The notes: generated by a model from the sequence alone, not told the origin. A stretch of DNA of 64,000 bases from Flavobacterium aquidurense (GCF_001404985.1 NZ_JRLF01000010.1:124001-188000); one strand, 5' to 3'; shown: positions 31,322 through 41,259, counted from the stretch's first letter. Translations and numbers: made by a program.

Positions 31322-34228
31322 TTAGGATTTAAAATATAGTTTATCTGATTTAAAGGTATTTGCCAATAGTGTAACTTCTCCTTCTATTTTACCACCTGCT
31401 TCTACAATAGGGGTTTCTTCAACGCTACCATCATCTTTAATTCTTTTTTTTATAACTTTAACTAACGCCACAGCTTCAAAAGAAAGTTTAATTCCATCAA
31501 AAATTAAAGCGTTTTGCATCCAGATTCCAGTATCATCTAGCCCGAGAGTGGATTCTATCCCTAGACCTACTGCGCCTGCTCCACCTACACCAACTTCTTC
31601 TATTGAGGTATATTTTCCAATTATCTGTTTTCCTTCTATTTTTATTACGATCTCTAACTTAGCTTCAACATGCGATGCTCCTTTGGCGGTTATTTGTTTG
31701 TCTTTAGAGAGTGTGTTACCCTTAAAGTTGATGTCGGTACTAATTTGCCCTGTTACTGTAAAATCTACTCTAATACCGTCCGGGTTATCTCCCAAGGCAG
31801 ATAGTAGTCCTTTTACAGCAGCTAATATGGCATAGCTTATAGGGTGTCGCTTACAGAGCATGTCGAGTAAGTGCCACTTTATTTCTATCCCTATAAATGG
31901 TTTTGCTACAAAGGCAACATTATAACCTATACCTACATTGCCTGCTAATACTGGGTGTTTTGCTCCATCGACATTCTCATATTGCCAGTTGGCACCCAGA
32001 GTTACTTTTGGGTAGAGAATTTCTATTTCCTGATCTTTTCGTTTTAAGGATTCTTTTAGTTTTTCTAACTTATTTTTATTCTGTTCTATAAAATTTTCAA
32101 TATTTGCTTCTTCTGCTGCTTTATTTTTAGGATTGTCGAGTTTCCCGTCGATCATGTCTACGGCATATCTCAGTTGTTCGAAAATGTCTTTATATAGCTT
32201 ATGGTTGAAAGCATTCTTAAAAAAATCTTCTGTAAGTTTTAGCTCTGTATCTTCATTGATCTGTGCCTTTACTGATACATCTATCTTTTTCAGGGTTTCT
32301 ACCAGTGTAGATAGAGTTCCTTTTACGGGTTTGGCTTCTTCTTTGGGTTTGTCATTACTTTCTGGTAAGTTGAGCTTCTTTTTTTGTTTTTCTATCTCTT
32401 GGTCTGCTATATAATTGTTATGATTGTCTCGTAACTGTCTATTGCCATGTTTTTGTCTGTTTTTTGCAGCGCCCTCCGGATCCTCAGCGTCCGAGATATA
32501 CTTTACACTATTACCCATGGTTAGGGTTCGAACTGTTTTTTCCTGATCCCATGAAGGGAATAGTTTGCTTACCTGATCTTTATTTACATTAAATCCTACT
32601 ACAACACTCCATTTGATGTCCGGATAGATCGTAATATTAATATTTTGTTGAAAAGCACAACTTTCTGTTTTAGCCTTTATTCTCTTTAATTGATTCTCGA
32701 TACCTGGTAACCAAAAGTATCTCGCTGCTTCAAAAAAAGTGGTTACTGTATTCAGGGAGATACCATAGTTATAAAATGCATCAAACTCTATTTGTGTTTG
32801 TCTTACAGTGATTACACCTTTTTCGTTATCTGATAGTTCTTTTGCGGTTGTTTTAAGACCTCCATAATAATCAACATGTGCATTTCCTTTTATATCCCAT
32901 CCTCCCTTTTTTTCCTCATCATTGTGCTTTGCTTTAGAACTGGCATCAGCTTTTAATTCATATCCTTTAGGAATTTCTAGTATCGTGATTTCTTTATTAG
33001 TATGTTTTTCAGGTTTTCGCTCACATTCTATAGTTTGAAAATCAAAATCCAGAAAGCGAGTTTTTTTCTTTCCTGCAATAACATCTACCTTGATTGTTGT
33101 TAGTATTCGCTGTTCGATATTAGTAGAATCAAAAATTGAGGTGCCATCCAGCTTTACACTGTCATACCTGCAATGCTCAAAACGCGCCACATTAGTCTCA
33201 ACATTCCCTACAATCAATGGCATATTGGTGGCAGGAATTGGTTCCTGATCTAGTGTTATGCTTTTTTTCTCATCACTGACGTGTATACAACTCCTGCTAA
33301 ACTCCTTAAAAAAAGTTCCAGTTTTTATAGATTTTACGACAGCATATATTTGTAAATTGGCTCCTGCCGTTTTTATCCACGCATTATCAAGGACTACTTC
33401 TATTTCTATTTTTTGGGCATAATCTACCTGAGCATTATCTACTGTTAGGATACCTGAGACGCCTTTTTTATTAATATCGTTAGGTTTTAGTTTATAAACC
33501 TTTACTTCGCGAGTAAAAAAATCTTCCCCAGCAATTTTTAGTTTATCATTAGGAGTAAATATATCACTATCTGCCAAATGCACCTCGACTTCCTGACCAT
33601 AAAGTCCGGCAGTATAAATATGCAATATAACCTTAGACCCAAAAGCTACTGTTGTACCCTTATTAATTGTGTTGTATCTCAAATCAGTCCATTCTGCACG
33701 AACAATTTGGGCAACACCTTCTGCCTGCACAAACATACCAAAAGGAGATATTCCTTTGGGCTTTTCATTTTCATGCCAGGCTTCGAGCCACGCAATACCT
33801 CCTCCTTCTAATAATTTAGGAAATGAGATACGATCATGAATGCCTTTTTTAAAAGCATCATAATGTGTTATTTTATTGGGATCTAATCCACTATAGACTA
33901 ATTGCCAAGTCCAGTTTAAGTCGTCGAATTTTTTTAAACGTTCATTATATAGCTTTAGTTTTTCATTGTATTTTTTTAAATCAATATCATATTGTTTTTT
34001 ATCAACAGTATAATTCCATTTTCCTGTTTCGCTCAGTAAATTATAGTTCTCCTTAGATAAATCAGTTAAGAGTTTTGGAGGTATGGGCTTTTGTTTTTTT
34101 AATTCCTCTAATTCTTTTATTGTTATATTAAAAGATTCTGCTTTTTTTAATACTAAACTATTTTGTTTAGGGTCGTATTTTTGTCTTTCTTCGACCTTTT
34201 TTGGTATGATATGTACTTGCTTTTCCAT
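31322..34228 (-). CDS. Putative T6SS cargo effector, 968 aa, new family
   Basis: A 968-residue protein directly downstream of a DUF4280 PAAR-like gene and upstream of the lipoprotein array, the position of a T6SS cargo effector. There is no signal peptide, as expected for T6SS cargo. The first 110 residues are a charged helical region rich in K/E (KKYNEKLKLYNERLKKFDDL). Beta-rich repeats follow (about 150-330, with VEVHLADSDIFTPNDKL), then a linker at about 585-640 rich in N/K/E, a coiled segment (EEANIENFIEQNKNKLEKLKESLKRK) and a C-terminal beta-rich region with Gly-rich turns (EVGVGGAGAVGLGIESTLGLDD). No nuclease, lipase, amidase or NADase motif was found. The C-terminal part could be a membrane-active domain, but that is a guess. 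Confidence 0.6.
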   Translation of the reverse strand: MEKQVHIIPKKVEERQKYDPKQNSLVLKKAESFNITIKELEELKKQKPIPPKLLTDLSKENYNLLSETGKWNYTVDKKQYDIDLKKYNEKLKLYNERLKKFDDLNWTWQLVYSGLDPNKITHYDAFKKGIHDRISFPKLLEGGGIAWLEAWHENEKPKGISPFGMFVQAEGVAQIVRAEWTDLRYNTINKGTTVAFGSKVILHIYTAGLYGQEVEVHLADSDIFTPNDKLKIAGEDFFTREVKVYKLKPNDINKKGVSGILTVDNAQVDYAQKIEIEVVLDNAWIKTAGANLQIYAVVKSIKTGTFFKEFSRSCIHVSDEKKSITLDQEPIPATNMPLIVGNVETNVARFEHCRYDSVKLDGTSIFDSTNIEQRILTTIKVDVIAGKKKTRFLDFDFQTIECERKPEKHTNKEITILEIPKGYELKADASSKAKHNDEEKKGGWDIKGNAHVDYYGGLKTTAKELSDNEKGVITVRQTQIEFDAFYNYGISLNTVTTFFEAARYFWLPGIENQLKRIKAKTESCAFQQNINITIYPDIKWSVVVGFNVNKDQVSKLFPSWDQEKTVRTLTMGNSVKYISDAEDPEGAAKNRQKHGNRQLRDNHNNYIADQEIEKQKKKLNLPESNDKPKEEAKPVKGTLSTLVETLKKIDVSVKAQINEDTELKLTEDFFKNAFNHKLYKDIFEQLRYAVDMIDGKLDNPKNKAAEEANIENFIEQNKNKLEKLKESLKRKDQEIEILYPKVTLGANWQYENVDGAKHPVLAGNVGIGYNVAFVAKPFIGIEIKWHLLDMLCKRHPISYAILAAVKGLLSALGDNPDGIRVDFTVTGQISTDINFKGNTLSKDKQITAKGASHVEAKLEIVIKIEGKQIIGKYTSIEEVGVGGAGAVGLGIESTLGLDDTGIWMQNALIFDGIKLSFEAVALVKVIKKRIKDDGSVEETPIVEAGGKIEGEVTLLANTFKSDKLYFKS

Positions 34229-34237
34229 CTAATTTGG

Positions 34238-34726
34238 TTATAAATTATTAGGTATTTTTAAAATATCATTTTCTGAATCCTCTAGATCGAAGCCCGGAAA
34301 TAACTCGGTTGTAACTTCAGGACTGGTATTTTTTACATTTTGTTTACTTAGTTCAGCAACCTGTCCGTGATTTTTTATGGTTATGCAATCAGGCCCTCCT
34401 ATTGGGCAGGTAGCTTTACTGTCTTCAAGCAGTATTTTTCCTTGGTTTGAAAGGGTAACTTCCTGGTAAAAACCACTCCATTCTGTAATTACGGCCTGGC
34501 AAGGCTTGTAACTAGAACCCATGGGCTGCTTTTTGCATTTGCCAAAGGTGTTTGCTTCCAGGGTTTGCCCAATTTCTTTGGTGGTTGCAATTAGTTTTTT
34601 AGACCCATCTTTGTCATTGCCATAATGTTTAGAGTGCGTTTTTACCTGCAAAACATCAGTTTTAGGAGTTTCGCTAAACTTACATTGGCAAGTAGCTCCA
34701 TGTACAACTACGTGTTTTTCTGCCAT
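34238..34726 (-). CDS. DUF4280 PAAR-like protein
   Basis: A 162-residue DUF4280 (PAAR-like) protein, the conical cap that sharpens the VgrG spike and carries cargo. The cysteines and loops of the family are present: HGATCQCKF at the N-terminus, GKCKKQPMGSSYKPCQ in the middle, and CPIGGPDCITIKNHGQ in the last third. The C-terminal 35 residues are an acidic extension. It immediately precedes the 968-residue effector candidate (9-bp gap), so it probably loads that protein onto the spike. Confidence 0.85.
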   Translation of the reverse strand: MAEKHVVVHGATCQCKFSETPKTDVLQVKTHSKHYGNDKDGSKKLIATTKEIGQTLEANTFGKCKKQPMGSSYKPCQAVITEWSGFYQEVTLSNQGKILLEDSKATCPIGGPDCITIKNHGQVAELSKQNVKNTSPEVTTELFPGFDLEDSENDILKIPNNL

Positions 34727-34756
34727 TTTTTTATTTTTTTAAATTCAAACAAAAAT

Positions 34757-35806
34757 TTATAGTTGATATATTTCTACCTGAATTTTGTTGTTTTTTTTGT
34801 CGCTTATTTTGGTATTATAAGTTCCTATTATAGAAAATATGCTGTTATCAGAACTATTGAGTTTATATTGTACATCTCCCTCAGATTGTATGAATTGAAT
34901 ATTAGGACGATCTTTTTCTAATACAGTTTTGTTTTGCAAAACTTCATCAAAACTTCTATGGTCTGTTATTTTTCCTGCATGATTGATGATCACTTTACCG
35001 CTTCTCGTATAGAGGTCTTGCAGGGTTTGTGTTATTTCATATTCTACTAATCTCTTCGATAAAAAGGGTACTTTGGTTGTGCATTGAATTTCTTTTTTTT
35101 CAGGATAATAATTATATATAGGCTTAAAAAACAGATTAAAAAACCAATTATTTGATAATATTCCTAACAATTCTTTTTCGTTATTAAAGTACAAGTCTGC
35201 TTTTTTTATAATAGCATCTGACTGCTCTTTTTTATAATATTGTGTTAATTCTTCTTTATTAGCAAGCCAGCGTTCTTTGATTTCTTTATGGTTCGCAATT
35301 GCTTTTATTTCTCCGGCATCGCTAATTCTCAGCTCGATAGGAAACATATTTTGGGCAATTTTATCTAAAAGTTGTTCTACTGCAACATCAGGCATTTTAT
35401 GGTTTACATATACTTGTTTGCGATTTATTTCTATAATTTTAAAATTAAAGTCATTTTCTTTGTAAACCGCCTCTACTTCATAATGAATCTTATTTTTTAG
35501 ATGATCTCCCTCATAATTTTTAAGACTGTAGCCATATTTTTTTGGGGTATAAAAGCTAGTAGAAAATATATTCCGTCCTGTTTCTCTTTTAACCTCTTTT
35601 TCAGGCGATTGTTCTTCTAATACATCAGAATAAACATAAATTTCCGTCAAGTGTTTAGGAAACTTGCTTCTTATTTTATCCCAGAATCCAGCTTTAGCAT
35701 TATGTACCTCTTTTAAGTATTCTGTTCGAATATTTAATTTTCTGGCAACACTCTCCAGTGTATCTCCTTCTCGTATTGGATATTTTGTAAGATAGATTAT
35801 GCTCAT
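34757..35806 (-). CDS. LysM-type domain protein, T6SS island accessory
   Basis: A 349-residue protein without signal peptide. Residues 5-40 (YPIREGDTLESVARKLNIRTEYLKEVHN) form a LysM-like motif, typical of tail or spike assembly proteins as well as peptidoglycan binders. The remaining 300 residues are beta/alpha with no recognised family (VEAVYKENDFNFKIIEINRKQVYVNHKMP). Lying between VgrG and PAAR-like genes on the same strand, it may be a spike adaptor that helps load the effector. Export by T6SS as an effector is also possible. Confidence 0.65.
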   Translation of the reverse strand: MSIIYLTKYPIREGDTLESVARKLNIRTEYLKEVHNAKAGFWDKIRSKFPKHLTEIYVYSDVLEEQSPEKEVKRETGRNIFSTSFYTPKKYGYSLKNYEGDHLKNKIHYEVEAVYKENDFNFKIIEINRKQVYVNHKMPDVAVEQLLDKIAQNMFPIELRISDAGEIKAIANHKEIKERWLANKEELTQYYKKEQSDAIIKKADLYFNNEKELLGILSNNWFFNLFFKPIYNYYPEKKEIQCTTKVPFLSKRLVEYEITQTLQDLYTRSGKVIINHAGKITDHRSFDEVLQNKTVLEKDRPNIQFIQSEGDVQYKLNSSDNSIFSIIGTYNTKISDKKNNKIQVEIYQL

Positions 35807-36010
35807 TTTATTGTTATAGTAGTTATGTCTTTTTTGATTTTTTTCAATCTTTCAGTATGGTATATTTAAATATTTGGGGACTACAATATCTTTAATGTAG
35901 AATTAAAAAAACATTCTATAAAAAGAGAATAATAAAATTATAGTTCCTAAGATGTACATCTCAATTCTGTTAATTTTCCATTACTCCAAATATTGTAACT
36001 ACCACAAAAA

Positions 36011-37198
36011 TCACAATCTTGTCAAATTATTTGCGGTAGTTTTTTGTCTCAAAATATACAACCCTGCATTTTTTATGATAGGCTCATAAATACCTGTGCT
36101 ATCGTTTGCATAGCCACCAACATTAACTGCATAGTGCATAAAAGCCACTTTTGATTTTGTTCTCAAATGCTTGGGTAATTCGTATAAATATAAATCGTTT
36201 TTACATTCTAAATTTTTAAAATACTTTATTGCTTTCTCTTTAAAAAACAAACTTTCGTTGTTATAAATAACTTGATAATAGGCTGTGTTAATAAAAGATG
36301 GAGAAACCCAATCTGGAAAATTAAAATAACCACCCGTGTAATAATATTCATCTTTTTTTCGAGAAATCAATTGAATTGAATTTGAACTTTGGTAATCAAA
36401 TTTTTGTTCTTGTAATAGTTGTGTAGAATACATTTTTAGATAATTATCATCTATTTTTTCGCCAATCTGTTTGGTAGAATAAATTCTTTTTTTCTGGTTT
36501 TTTAAAACAATTAACCTTTTATCAGCAAATTTTGCTGGCAAATTTAAAAAATCAATTTGCCCAATAGTGTCAGTTTCAAACTCGCTATTTTGAGAATGTG
36601 TAAACCTATGATCTCCTTTTTGTGAGAATAATAAAATCCAATTATTTTTTATTTTAAAGTACATTGGAAGGTTGTCAGCTTGATAATCAAAATTCCTATC
36701 AGTATCATAAACTACCACTTCAGCTTCGTTGTAATATTTTTCAAAAAGTAGTTTAAAGTCAGCGTCCTTAATTTCATTTTGAGAATTTAGTATTTGCAAA
36801 AATTTAGTATAAGCCAACTTTTTACCCGAAAAATCATACACTCCATTTTCTGCAAATACATACGGAATAAAATTTGCGAAATCAAAAACTGAGGTATATT
36901 TTTCTTTTGCTAAATCATCAGAAATAACAATGTTCCCTAAATAATCGTATTTAGTCAATCCCTTATTATTAGAAACGTAAAAATCATTATTAATACTATC
37001 ATATAATATAGGAAAAGTGCCTTCCACTGGTACAATTTCATAATTTTTAGATTGTGGTTTTTCTATAAGGCTTTTAGAATTTTTTAAATCTTTTGACTTA
37101 AATAAGTCATTTGTTGTTATGTTATAGGTTGTACATCTGTCTAAAAATAATAATTGTAGAATAGCAATAATAATAAAGGAGTAAATAATTTTTTTCAT
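36011..37198 (-). CDS. Hypothetical membrane-anchored protein, 395 aa
   Basis: Not recognised. A 395-residue protein with an N-terminal hydrophobic segment (KKIIYSFIIIAILQLLFLDRC). The cysteine after LFLDR is not a standard lipobox, so a signal anchor is more likely than lipidation. The body looks beta-rich with repeated 'YDSINNDFYVSNNKGLTKYDYLGNIV'-like units that suggest a beta-propeller. It lies between the DUF2931 lipoproteins and the LysM gene on the same strand with gaps of about 200-250 bp. It could be an additional immunity or envelope factor, but nothing in the sequence shows that. Confidence 0.55.
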   Translation of the reverse strand: MKKIIYSFIIIAILQLLFLDRCTTYNITTNDLFKSKDLKNSKSLIEKPQSKNYEIVPVEGTFPILYDSINNDFYVSNNKGLTKYDYLGNIVISDDLAKEKYTSVFDFANFIPYVFAENGVYDFSGKKLAYTKFLQILNSQNEIKDADFKLLFEKYYNEAEVVVYDTDRNFDYQADNLPMYFKIKNNWILLFSQKGDHRFTHSQNSEFETDTIGQIDFLNLPAKFADKRLIVLKNQKKRIYSTKQIGEKIDDNYLKMYSTQLLQEQKFDYQSSNSIQLISRKKDEYYYTGGYFNFPDWVSPSFINTAYYQVIYNNESLFFKEKAIKYFKNLECKNDLYLYELPKHLRTKSKVAFMHYAVNVGGYANDSTGIYEPIIKNAGLYILRQKTTANNLTRL

Positions 37199-37449
37199 AT
37201 TTTTTTGTTCAATTTACACTTTCAAAGAAAGATATGTTGCAACCTAAGATAATCATGAATTTAATCTTTTTAACATTTTATCAATTCTCATACTTCCAGA
37301 TATTCTCAAAATATATTTTCATGATAGGAATTTCTTTGTTGACAATTATTTTACTTATATAATTTCTCTATATCCCTTTTTCACTATTACTTTAACCTGT
37401 TTTTATTTCCTGATATTTGAATTCAAAAACAGTCTGAGCTTTATTGATG

Positions 37450-38526
37450 TTAATTAACCTTGTTACTTACAGGGGTTATTTTTACAACTTTTTGAGTTTG
37501 TTGACTGAATTCTGTAAATGGATATATTTTACTTCCTTGCTCAAAATATAAATCTGAGATTGATTCTTTATCAATTTTTATTACAATTTGTGTAGCGATT
37601 TTTTTATCCAGCTTTTCTTGAAATTGTTCTAAAATTGCATTTTTCTCAAAATTTAATGGCAGTTCTTCTTTGTCTTCTTTAAGGTATTTTTCCCAATATT
37701 CTTTGTTTTTTATAAAAGCAATTCTACTTATAAATTCTTGTTGGTTTTTATCTTTCCATATTATTTTAAAATAGTACGGTAATGATTGATTTACATTTAA
37801 ACTTGAAATATGTTTTACGGTTTCATTTTCGCCATTACATCTTTTTAGGGTAATACTTGACATTTTACTCCCTTCCGGTAATATTAGTTTTGGCTCCCAG
37901 TTATACTTCTTTCTATATAAATCATAAGTGGTGGGTAATGGATATCCATATTTTTTAATATTTTCCTGAATTTCAGGTGTAACAAAATTTGGATCAGCTA
38001 ACTTTTTATCTATGAAATCTTTTTCAAACATAAATTTTGAACTGTCATAAACGTCTTTTGATTCTAAAACAATTTGAGTTGCCTGATATCTTCCAACCTC
38101 TATTTGCATACCATAATCTCCTAATAACCATACTACAACCATACCCTTTGGCGCAAGACCAATTTGAATTTTATTACACTTGATCTTTTTATTATTGTAA
38201 TTAAAACCTTCTTCCAGATACTGTTGTATTTTGTTTTTTGGCAGAATCCATTTTCCTTTGTAAAACTTTCTTTCGACTAAAGAGAGCCACGTTATTTCAA
38301 AATCATCCGGAGCAAGAAATGCCTGCTTTGGCGCAGCTTCTAAACCAATTCCCCAACTTGCATTTACACTAGATGGACCAAAAAAAGATTTCCCCATAAA
38401 ACCTCTTTGTACAACAACAGGATATTCTTTTGGCGCAGAAATATTTACTGACCATTCATACTTTTCTCCCATACAGGAACTTAGTGTTATTGCGAAAAGC
38501 ACTAAAATGATTGTGTTTTTTATCAT
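37450..38526 (-). CDS. DUF2931 family lipoprotein (putative immunity to the DUF2235 effector), copy 2
   Basis: A 358-residue lipoprotein with signal MIKNTIILVLFAITLSSCMG (lipobox LSSC) and DUF2931 features: YEWSVNISAPKEYPVVV near the N-terminus, APDDFEITWLSLVERKFYKGKWILP (about 71-95) and GMVVVWLLGDYGMQIEVGRYQA (about 130-151). DUF2931 proteins are often found next to T6SS phospholipase effectors and are thought to be periplasmic immunity proteins. It is the second of two paralogues directly behind the DUF2235 gene, with 33 bp between them. The two share the fold pattern but are clearly diverged. Confidence 0.78.
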   Translation of the reverse strand: MIKNTIILVLFAITLSSCMGEKYEWSVNISAPKEYPVVVQRGFMGKSFFGPSSVNASWGIGLEAAPKQAFLAPDDFEITWLSLVERKFYKGKWILPKNKIQQYLEEGFNYNNKKIKCNKIQIGLAPKGMVVVWLLGDYGMQIEVGRYQATQIVLESKDVYDSSKFMFEKDFIDKKLADPNFVTPEIQENIKKYGYPLPTTYDLYRKKYNWEPKLILPEGSKMSSITLKRCNGENETVKHISSLNVNQSLPYYFKIIWKDKNQQEFISRIAFIKNKEYWEKYLKEDKEELPLNFEKNAILEQFQEKLDKKIATQIVIKIDKESISDLYFEQGSKIYPFTEFSQQTQKVVKITPVSNKVN

Positions 38527-38559
38527 TTTTTTATTTTTATTCTTTTTATTAAAATCTCA

Positions 38560-39651
38560 TTAATATGGTAACGGCTTTGTAAATGTTTCCTGCGAAACAA
38601 TAGCTTCTGTCATATCGATTTCTGAAGTTGCTGTTTTTAGTTTTATCTTAATTCCTTTTGTTTCTCTTGGTTTTGTATTTCGATCAATTTCAATGATAAA
38701 TTGTATTACTTCGTTAGGTTTGGTTTTTTCAAAAATTGCCATTGCCTTTTTTTCATCAAAAAACACATCACTTTCCATACGCCTGTCATTTATATCGTGC
38801 CAAACTACATTTAACTTTCTTGGTACAGCACGTTGCTTTATAGGCATAAGATTCTTGTTTAAACTCAAGAAAATAGATTCAAATTCGCCATTGATATAAT
38901 TAAGTTTTATCGTTTCTACTTTGTCCTCCGCTTTGACCAAAGGATTTAAATGATATTTCTTGAAAAGTTTTTCCCAGTACCCAAATGGTATTGTTCCGTT
39001 CTTAATTTGATCTTTTATTTCTTGAGGTAAATCTTTAGTCATAACCTCAACTACTTTATCAATTCCTTTTCTGTCTTTCATTATTTCATGTGCGATACCC
39101 CAGTCAACTTTTTTGTCTTCATGTGCCTGATAACGACCTACAATAGTCATATTTGAAGGACTAAAAACGTATAAGACAACCATACCTCCCGGAAATAATC
39201 CTGCATTGATCGTAAAATCAAAATCTTTTACAATTCCTACTTTTTTAGTTTCCGGATCCCAATAGGGTCTTTCACTACCATTGATCATTAAGGATTCTAT
39301 TTTCTCTGAATCAAGTTTAAAAATACCGGAATAACTTTTATTCTCAGTAAAAGACATCCAGGTAATGTCTAATGTTTTAGGGGATACTCCTGTAGCTTCA
39401 CCAGATGATGAACCATCATTATCGCCTAAGTCGTCACTGTTTATAACTCGATCAAAGGGCATATATACATAGCCGCTTTCAGGAGTATCACCAACAATTA
39501 GATGTCCTGAAAAAATTTCAGCTGGATAGTTTTTGGGTGTACATACGGATGCATCCCAAAAATATTTTTTTTGTTTCATATTATTTTGGCAAGAGATTAG
39601 TGTAAAATTGCACAAAGTAACAAGTGCAATAAATTGAATTGTTTTTTTCAT
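38560..39651 (-). CDS. DUF2931 family lipoprotein (putative immunity to the DUF2235 effector), copy 1
   Basis: A lipoprotein of 363 residues. An ATG further upstream exists but would overlap the DUF2235 gene by about 90 bp; the start at 39651 (MKKTIQFIALVTLCNFTLISC) gives a proper signal peptide with lipobox LISC and leaves a 2-bp gap to the DUF2235 stop, so I choose it. Family features are KYFWDASVCTPKNYPAEIF, LDITWMSFTENKSYSGIFKL and GMVVLYVFSPSNMTIVGRYQA. It should sit at a membrane facing the periplasm and neutralise the lipase delivered there by siblings. The tight coupling to the effector gene supports a cognate pair. Confidence 0.8.
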   Translation of the reverse strand: MKKTIQFIALVTLCNFTLISCQNNMKQKKYFWDASVCTPKNYPAEIFSGHLIVGDTPESGYVYMPFDRVINSDDLGDNDGSSSGEATGVSPKTLDITWMSFTENKSYSGIFKLDSEKIESLMINGSERPYWDPETKKVGIVKDFDFTINAGLFPGGMVVLYVFSPSNMTIVGRYQAHEDKKVDWGIAHEIMKDRKGIDKVVEVMTKDLPQEIKDQIKNGTIPFGYWEKLFKKYHLNPLVKAEDKVETIKLNYINGEFESIFLSLNKNLMPIKQRAVPRKLNVVWHDINDRRMESDVFFDEKKAMAIFEKTKPNEVIQFIIEIDRNTKPRETKGIKIKLKTATSEIDMTEAIVSQETFTKPLPY

Positions 39652-39653
39652 GG

Positions 39654-41069
39654 TTATCCTGCTATTATTTTTCGTTTCCAGATAATATTGCTTTGCGTAT
39701 CTTGGGTAGGTTCCATACCTATACCATCCATATTGGCAGAGCAATGCAAATATTTATTTCTTAATTCTATTAATACATTATGGTCTCCTACCATACTATC
39801 AAATTCATCTGCCTCTTTTTGAATGTGCCATGTTTTTTTTCTTTTTGCCTCAATTTGCTTGTTGGTATAAAACTTTAATTTAGGTTTACCATCAAAAGCA
39901 TATTCATCAATTCGCTTTTTAATGCTAGTCAATATTTTATCTTCAGAAGGTATTGCATGATATAAATTTAATTCAGTCTCATATTTCCACGGAATTTTAT
40001 ATTTGCGTTTTCCAAATTCTGCCATTAAATGCAGAATCACTAAGCTATATTTGTTACTAAGGCTTTCACGCGTTCCTCTTAAATAATAAGGAGCCAAACT
40101 AGGTAACTCTTTTAACTCACCAGATTTAAACCATCCTTGTTCGATTACATATTTTTTTTCTTCTTCGATTTTAGATCCGGTTTCGGTAAGTATTACAATT
40201 TCTTTTTCTCCATTTTTATATCCTCCGCCAATGTCTGAGTGACATCCAGGCAGGGTTAGCTCTATACTATTGGCTCCGGCACTGGCAATATTGGTAAGCG
40301 GAAAATTATAACGATGTTCATCTTCGGCTGTTAAATGCACTGTGAAACCCACGTTTGATATTTTTAATGGCACTTTGTCTACAGCTATATCATCAAAAAC
40401 ATCACCTCCATATGAAGACACGGTGTCATAGATACCTAAAAACCTAATCTTTATACGTATTGGTATTGTTTTATAATCTAACTCCTTAAATGCTTTACCC
40501 AAATAGCCAAAATCAGTACTTTTTTTATCCCTTGAACTTTTCCTTTTATTAATTTCATTTACAAAAATACGGGCAGCTGCTGCACCACGGCTAAAACCAA
40601 AAACATCAAGATATAAGGTACAAATATTTATTTCATTTTCTTTTTTTAACCTTCTTGTCACATCATAACATCCTTTTTCTACTTTTTCAAAAAGTCCTGT
40701 TTCTCCTGTACCTTTTGCCTGACCATAAGTAAAATCGCCGTAATAATCTTTTGATCCATCCTCATTTTTATCGGGATTTTTAGTTCCAATACCTTCAACG
40801 TAAACAGAATAATTGTGCATTTTTTTAGCATTTAAATATGCCTTTTCTAATTTATCTACGTTTGTATTATCGTTCCCATAACTGGTATTTGAACCGTCAT
40901 TGTCTGATACATAACTATTTTTTAGTTTAGGATTCTTTCTTCTGCCTTCAATATTTTCCCTATTGTTTGATGTTCCGTCAAAAAAAACACCCATATAAAC
41001 ATCATTAGGTTCTTTGTCATCTTCTTTAGGGGGCACAAAACGTGGTTCTCCAAATATTATGTTCGACAT
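39654..41069 (-). CDS. DUF2235 family T6SS effector (Tle-type lipase candidate)
   Basis: A 471-residue alpha/beta-hydrolase of the DUF2235 family, which includes the T6SS phospholipase effectors of the Tle1 type. Family marks are MGVFFDGTSNNREN (about 27-40), the nucleophile elbow GFSRG in DVFGFSRGAAAARIFVNEI (GxSxG, about 156-160), FLGIYDTVSSYGG (about 208-220) and the histidine/aspartate motif LPGCHSDIGGGYK (about 272-284). No signal peptide, as expected for T6SS cargo. It lies behind VgrG and a small protein and in front of two DUF2931 lipoproteins. It should attack membrane phospholipids of target cells from the periplasmic side. Confidence 0.85.
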   Translation of the reverse strand: MSNIIFGEPRFVPPKEDDKEPNDVYMGVFFDGTSNNRENIEGRRKNPKLKNSYVSDNDGSNTSYGNDNTNVDKLEKAYLNAKKMHNYSVYVEGIGTKNPDKNEDGSKDYYGDFTYGQAKGTGETGLFEKVEKGCYDVTRRLKKENEINICTLYLDVFGFSRGAAAARIFVNEINKRKSSRDKKSTDFGYLGKAFKELDYKTIPIRIKIRFLGIYDTVSSYGGDVFDDIAVDKVPLKISNVGFTVHLTAEDEHRYNFPLTNIASAGANSIELTLPGCHSDIGGGYKNGEKEIVILTETGSKIEEEKKYVIEQGWFKSGELKELPSLAPYYLRGTRESLSNKYSLVILHLMAEFGKRKYKIPWKYETELNLYHAIPSEDKILTSIKKRIDEYAFDGKPKLKFYTNKQIEAKRKKTWHIQKEADEFDSMVGDHNVLIELRNKYLHCSANMDGIGMEPTQDTQSNIIWKRKIIAG

Positions 41070-41073
41070 AGTG

Positions 41074-41256
41074 TTATGATTTATTACCGGTTATTTGTAT
41101 TTTTTTTGCTGAATACAAAGTCAGGTTTTCTTTTGTAGCCACTATTTCAACTTTTTCACTTGTTTCATATAATGTTTTAGAAAAGCTGATATACTCATTT
41201 TTAATTTTTACTGTAAGGTTTTTTGCTGTTTTATTGATTGCCATAATTCGTTTCAA
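41074..41256 (-). CDS. Small protein between VgrG and DUF2235 effector
   Basis: A 56-60-residue protein between VgrG (3-bp gap) and the DUF2235 effector (4-bp gap). Two starts are possible: MKRIMAINKTAKN at 41256, or MAINKTAKN at 41244. It is basic and beta-rich (NLTVKIKNEYISFSKTLY, VEIVATKENLTLYSAKKIQITGNKS). The C-terminal repeats 'ENLTLYSAKKI' resemble the beta-helix repeats at the VgrG C-terminus ('ENMLLESSQNLVEI'), so it could be a detached or extending piece of the spike needle. Otherwise not recognised. Confidence 0.6.
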   Translation of the reverse strand: MKRIMAINKTAKNLTVKIKNEYISFSKTLYETSEKVEIVATKENLTLYSAKKIQITGNKS

Positions 41257-41259
41257 ATT

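Noticed and set aside
39652..39744. A start for the first DUF2931 gene inside the DUF2235 gene
   Set aside because: It would add 31 residues before a perfect lipoprotein signal peptide. The start at 39651 fits better.
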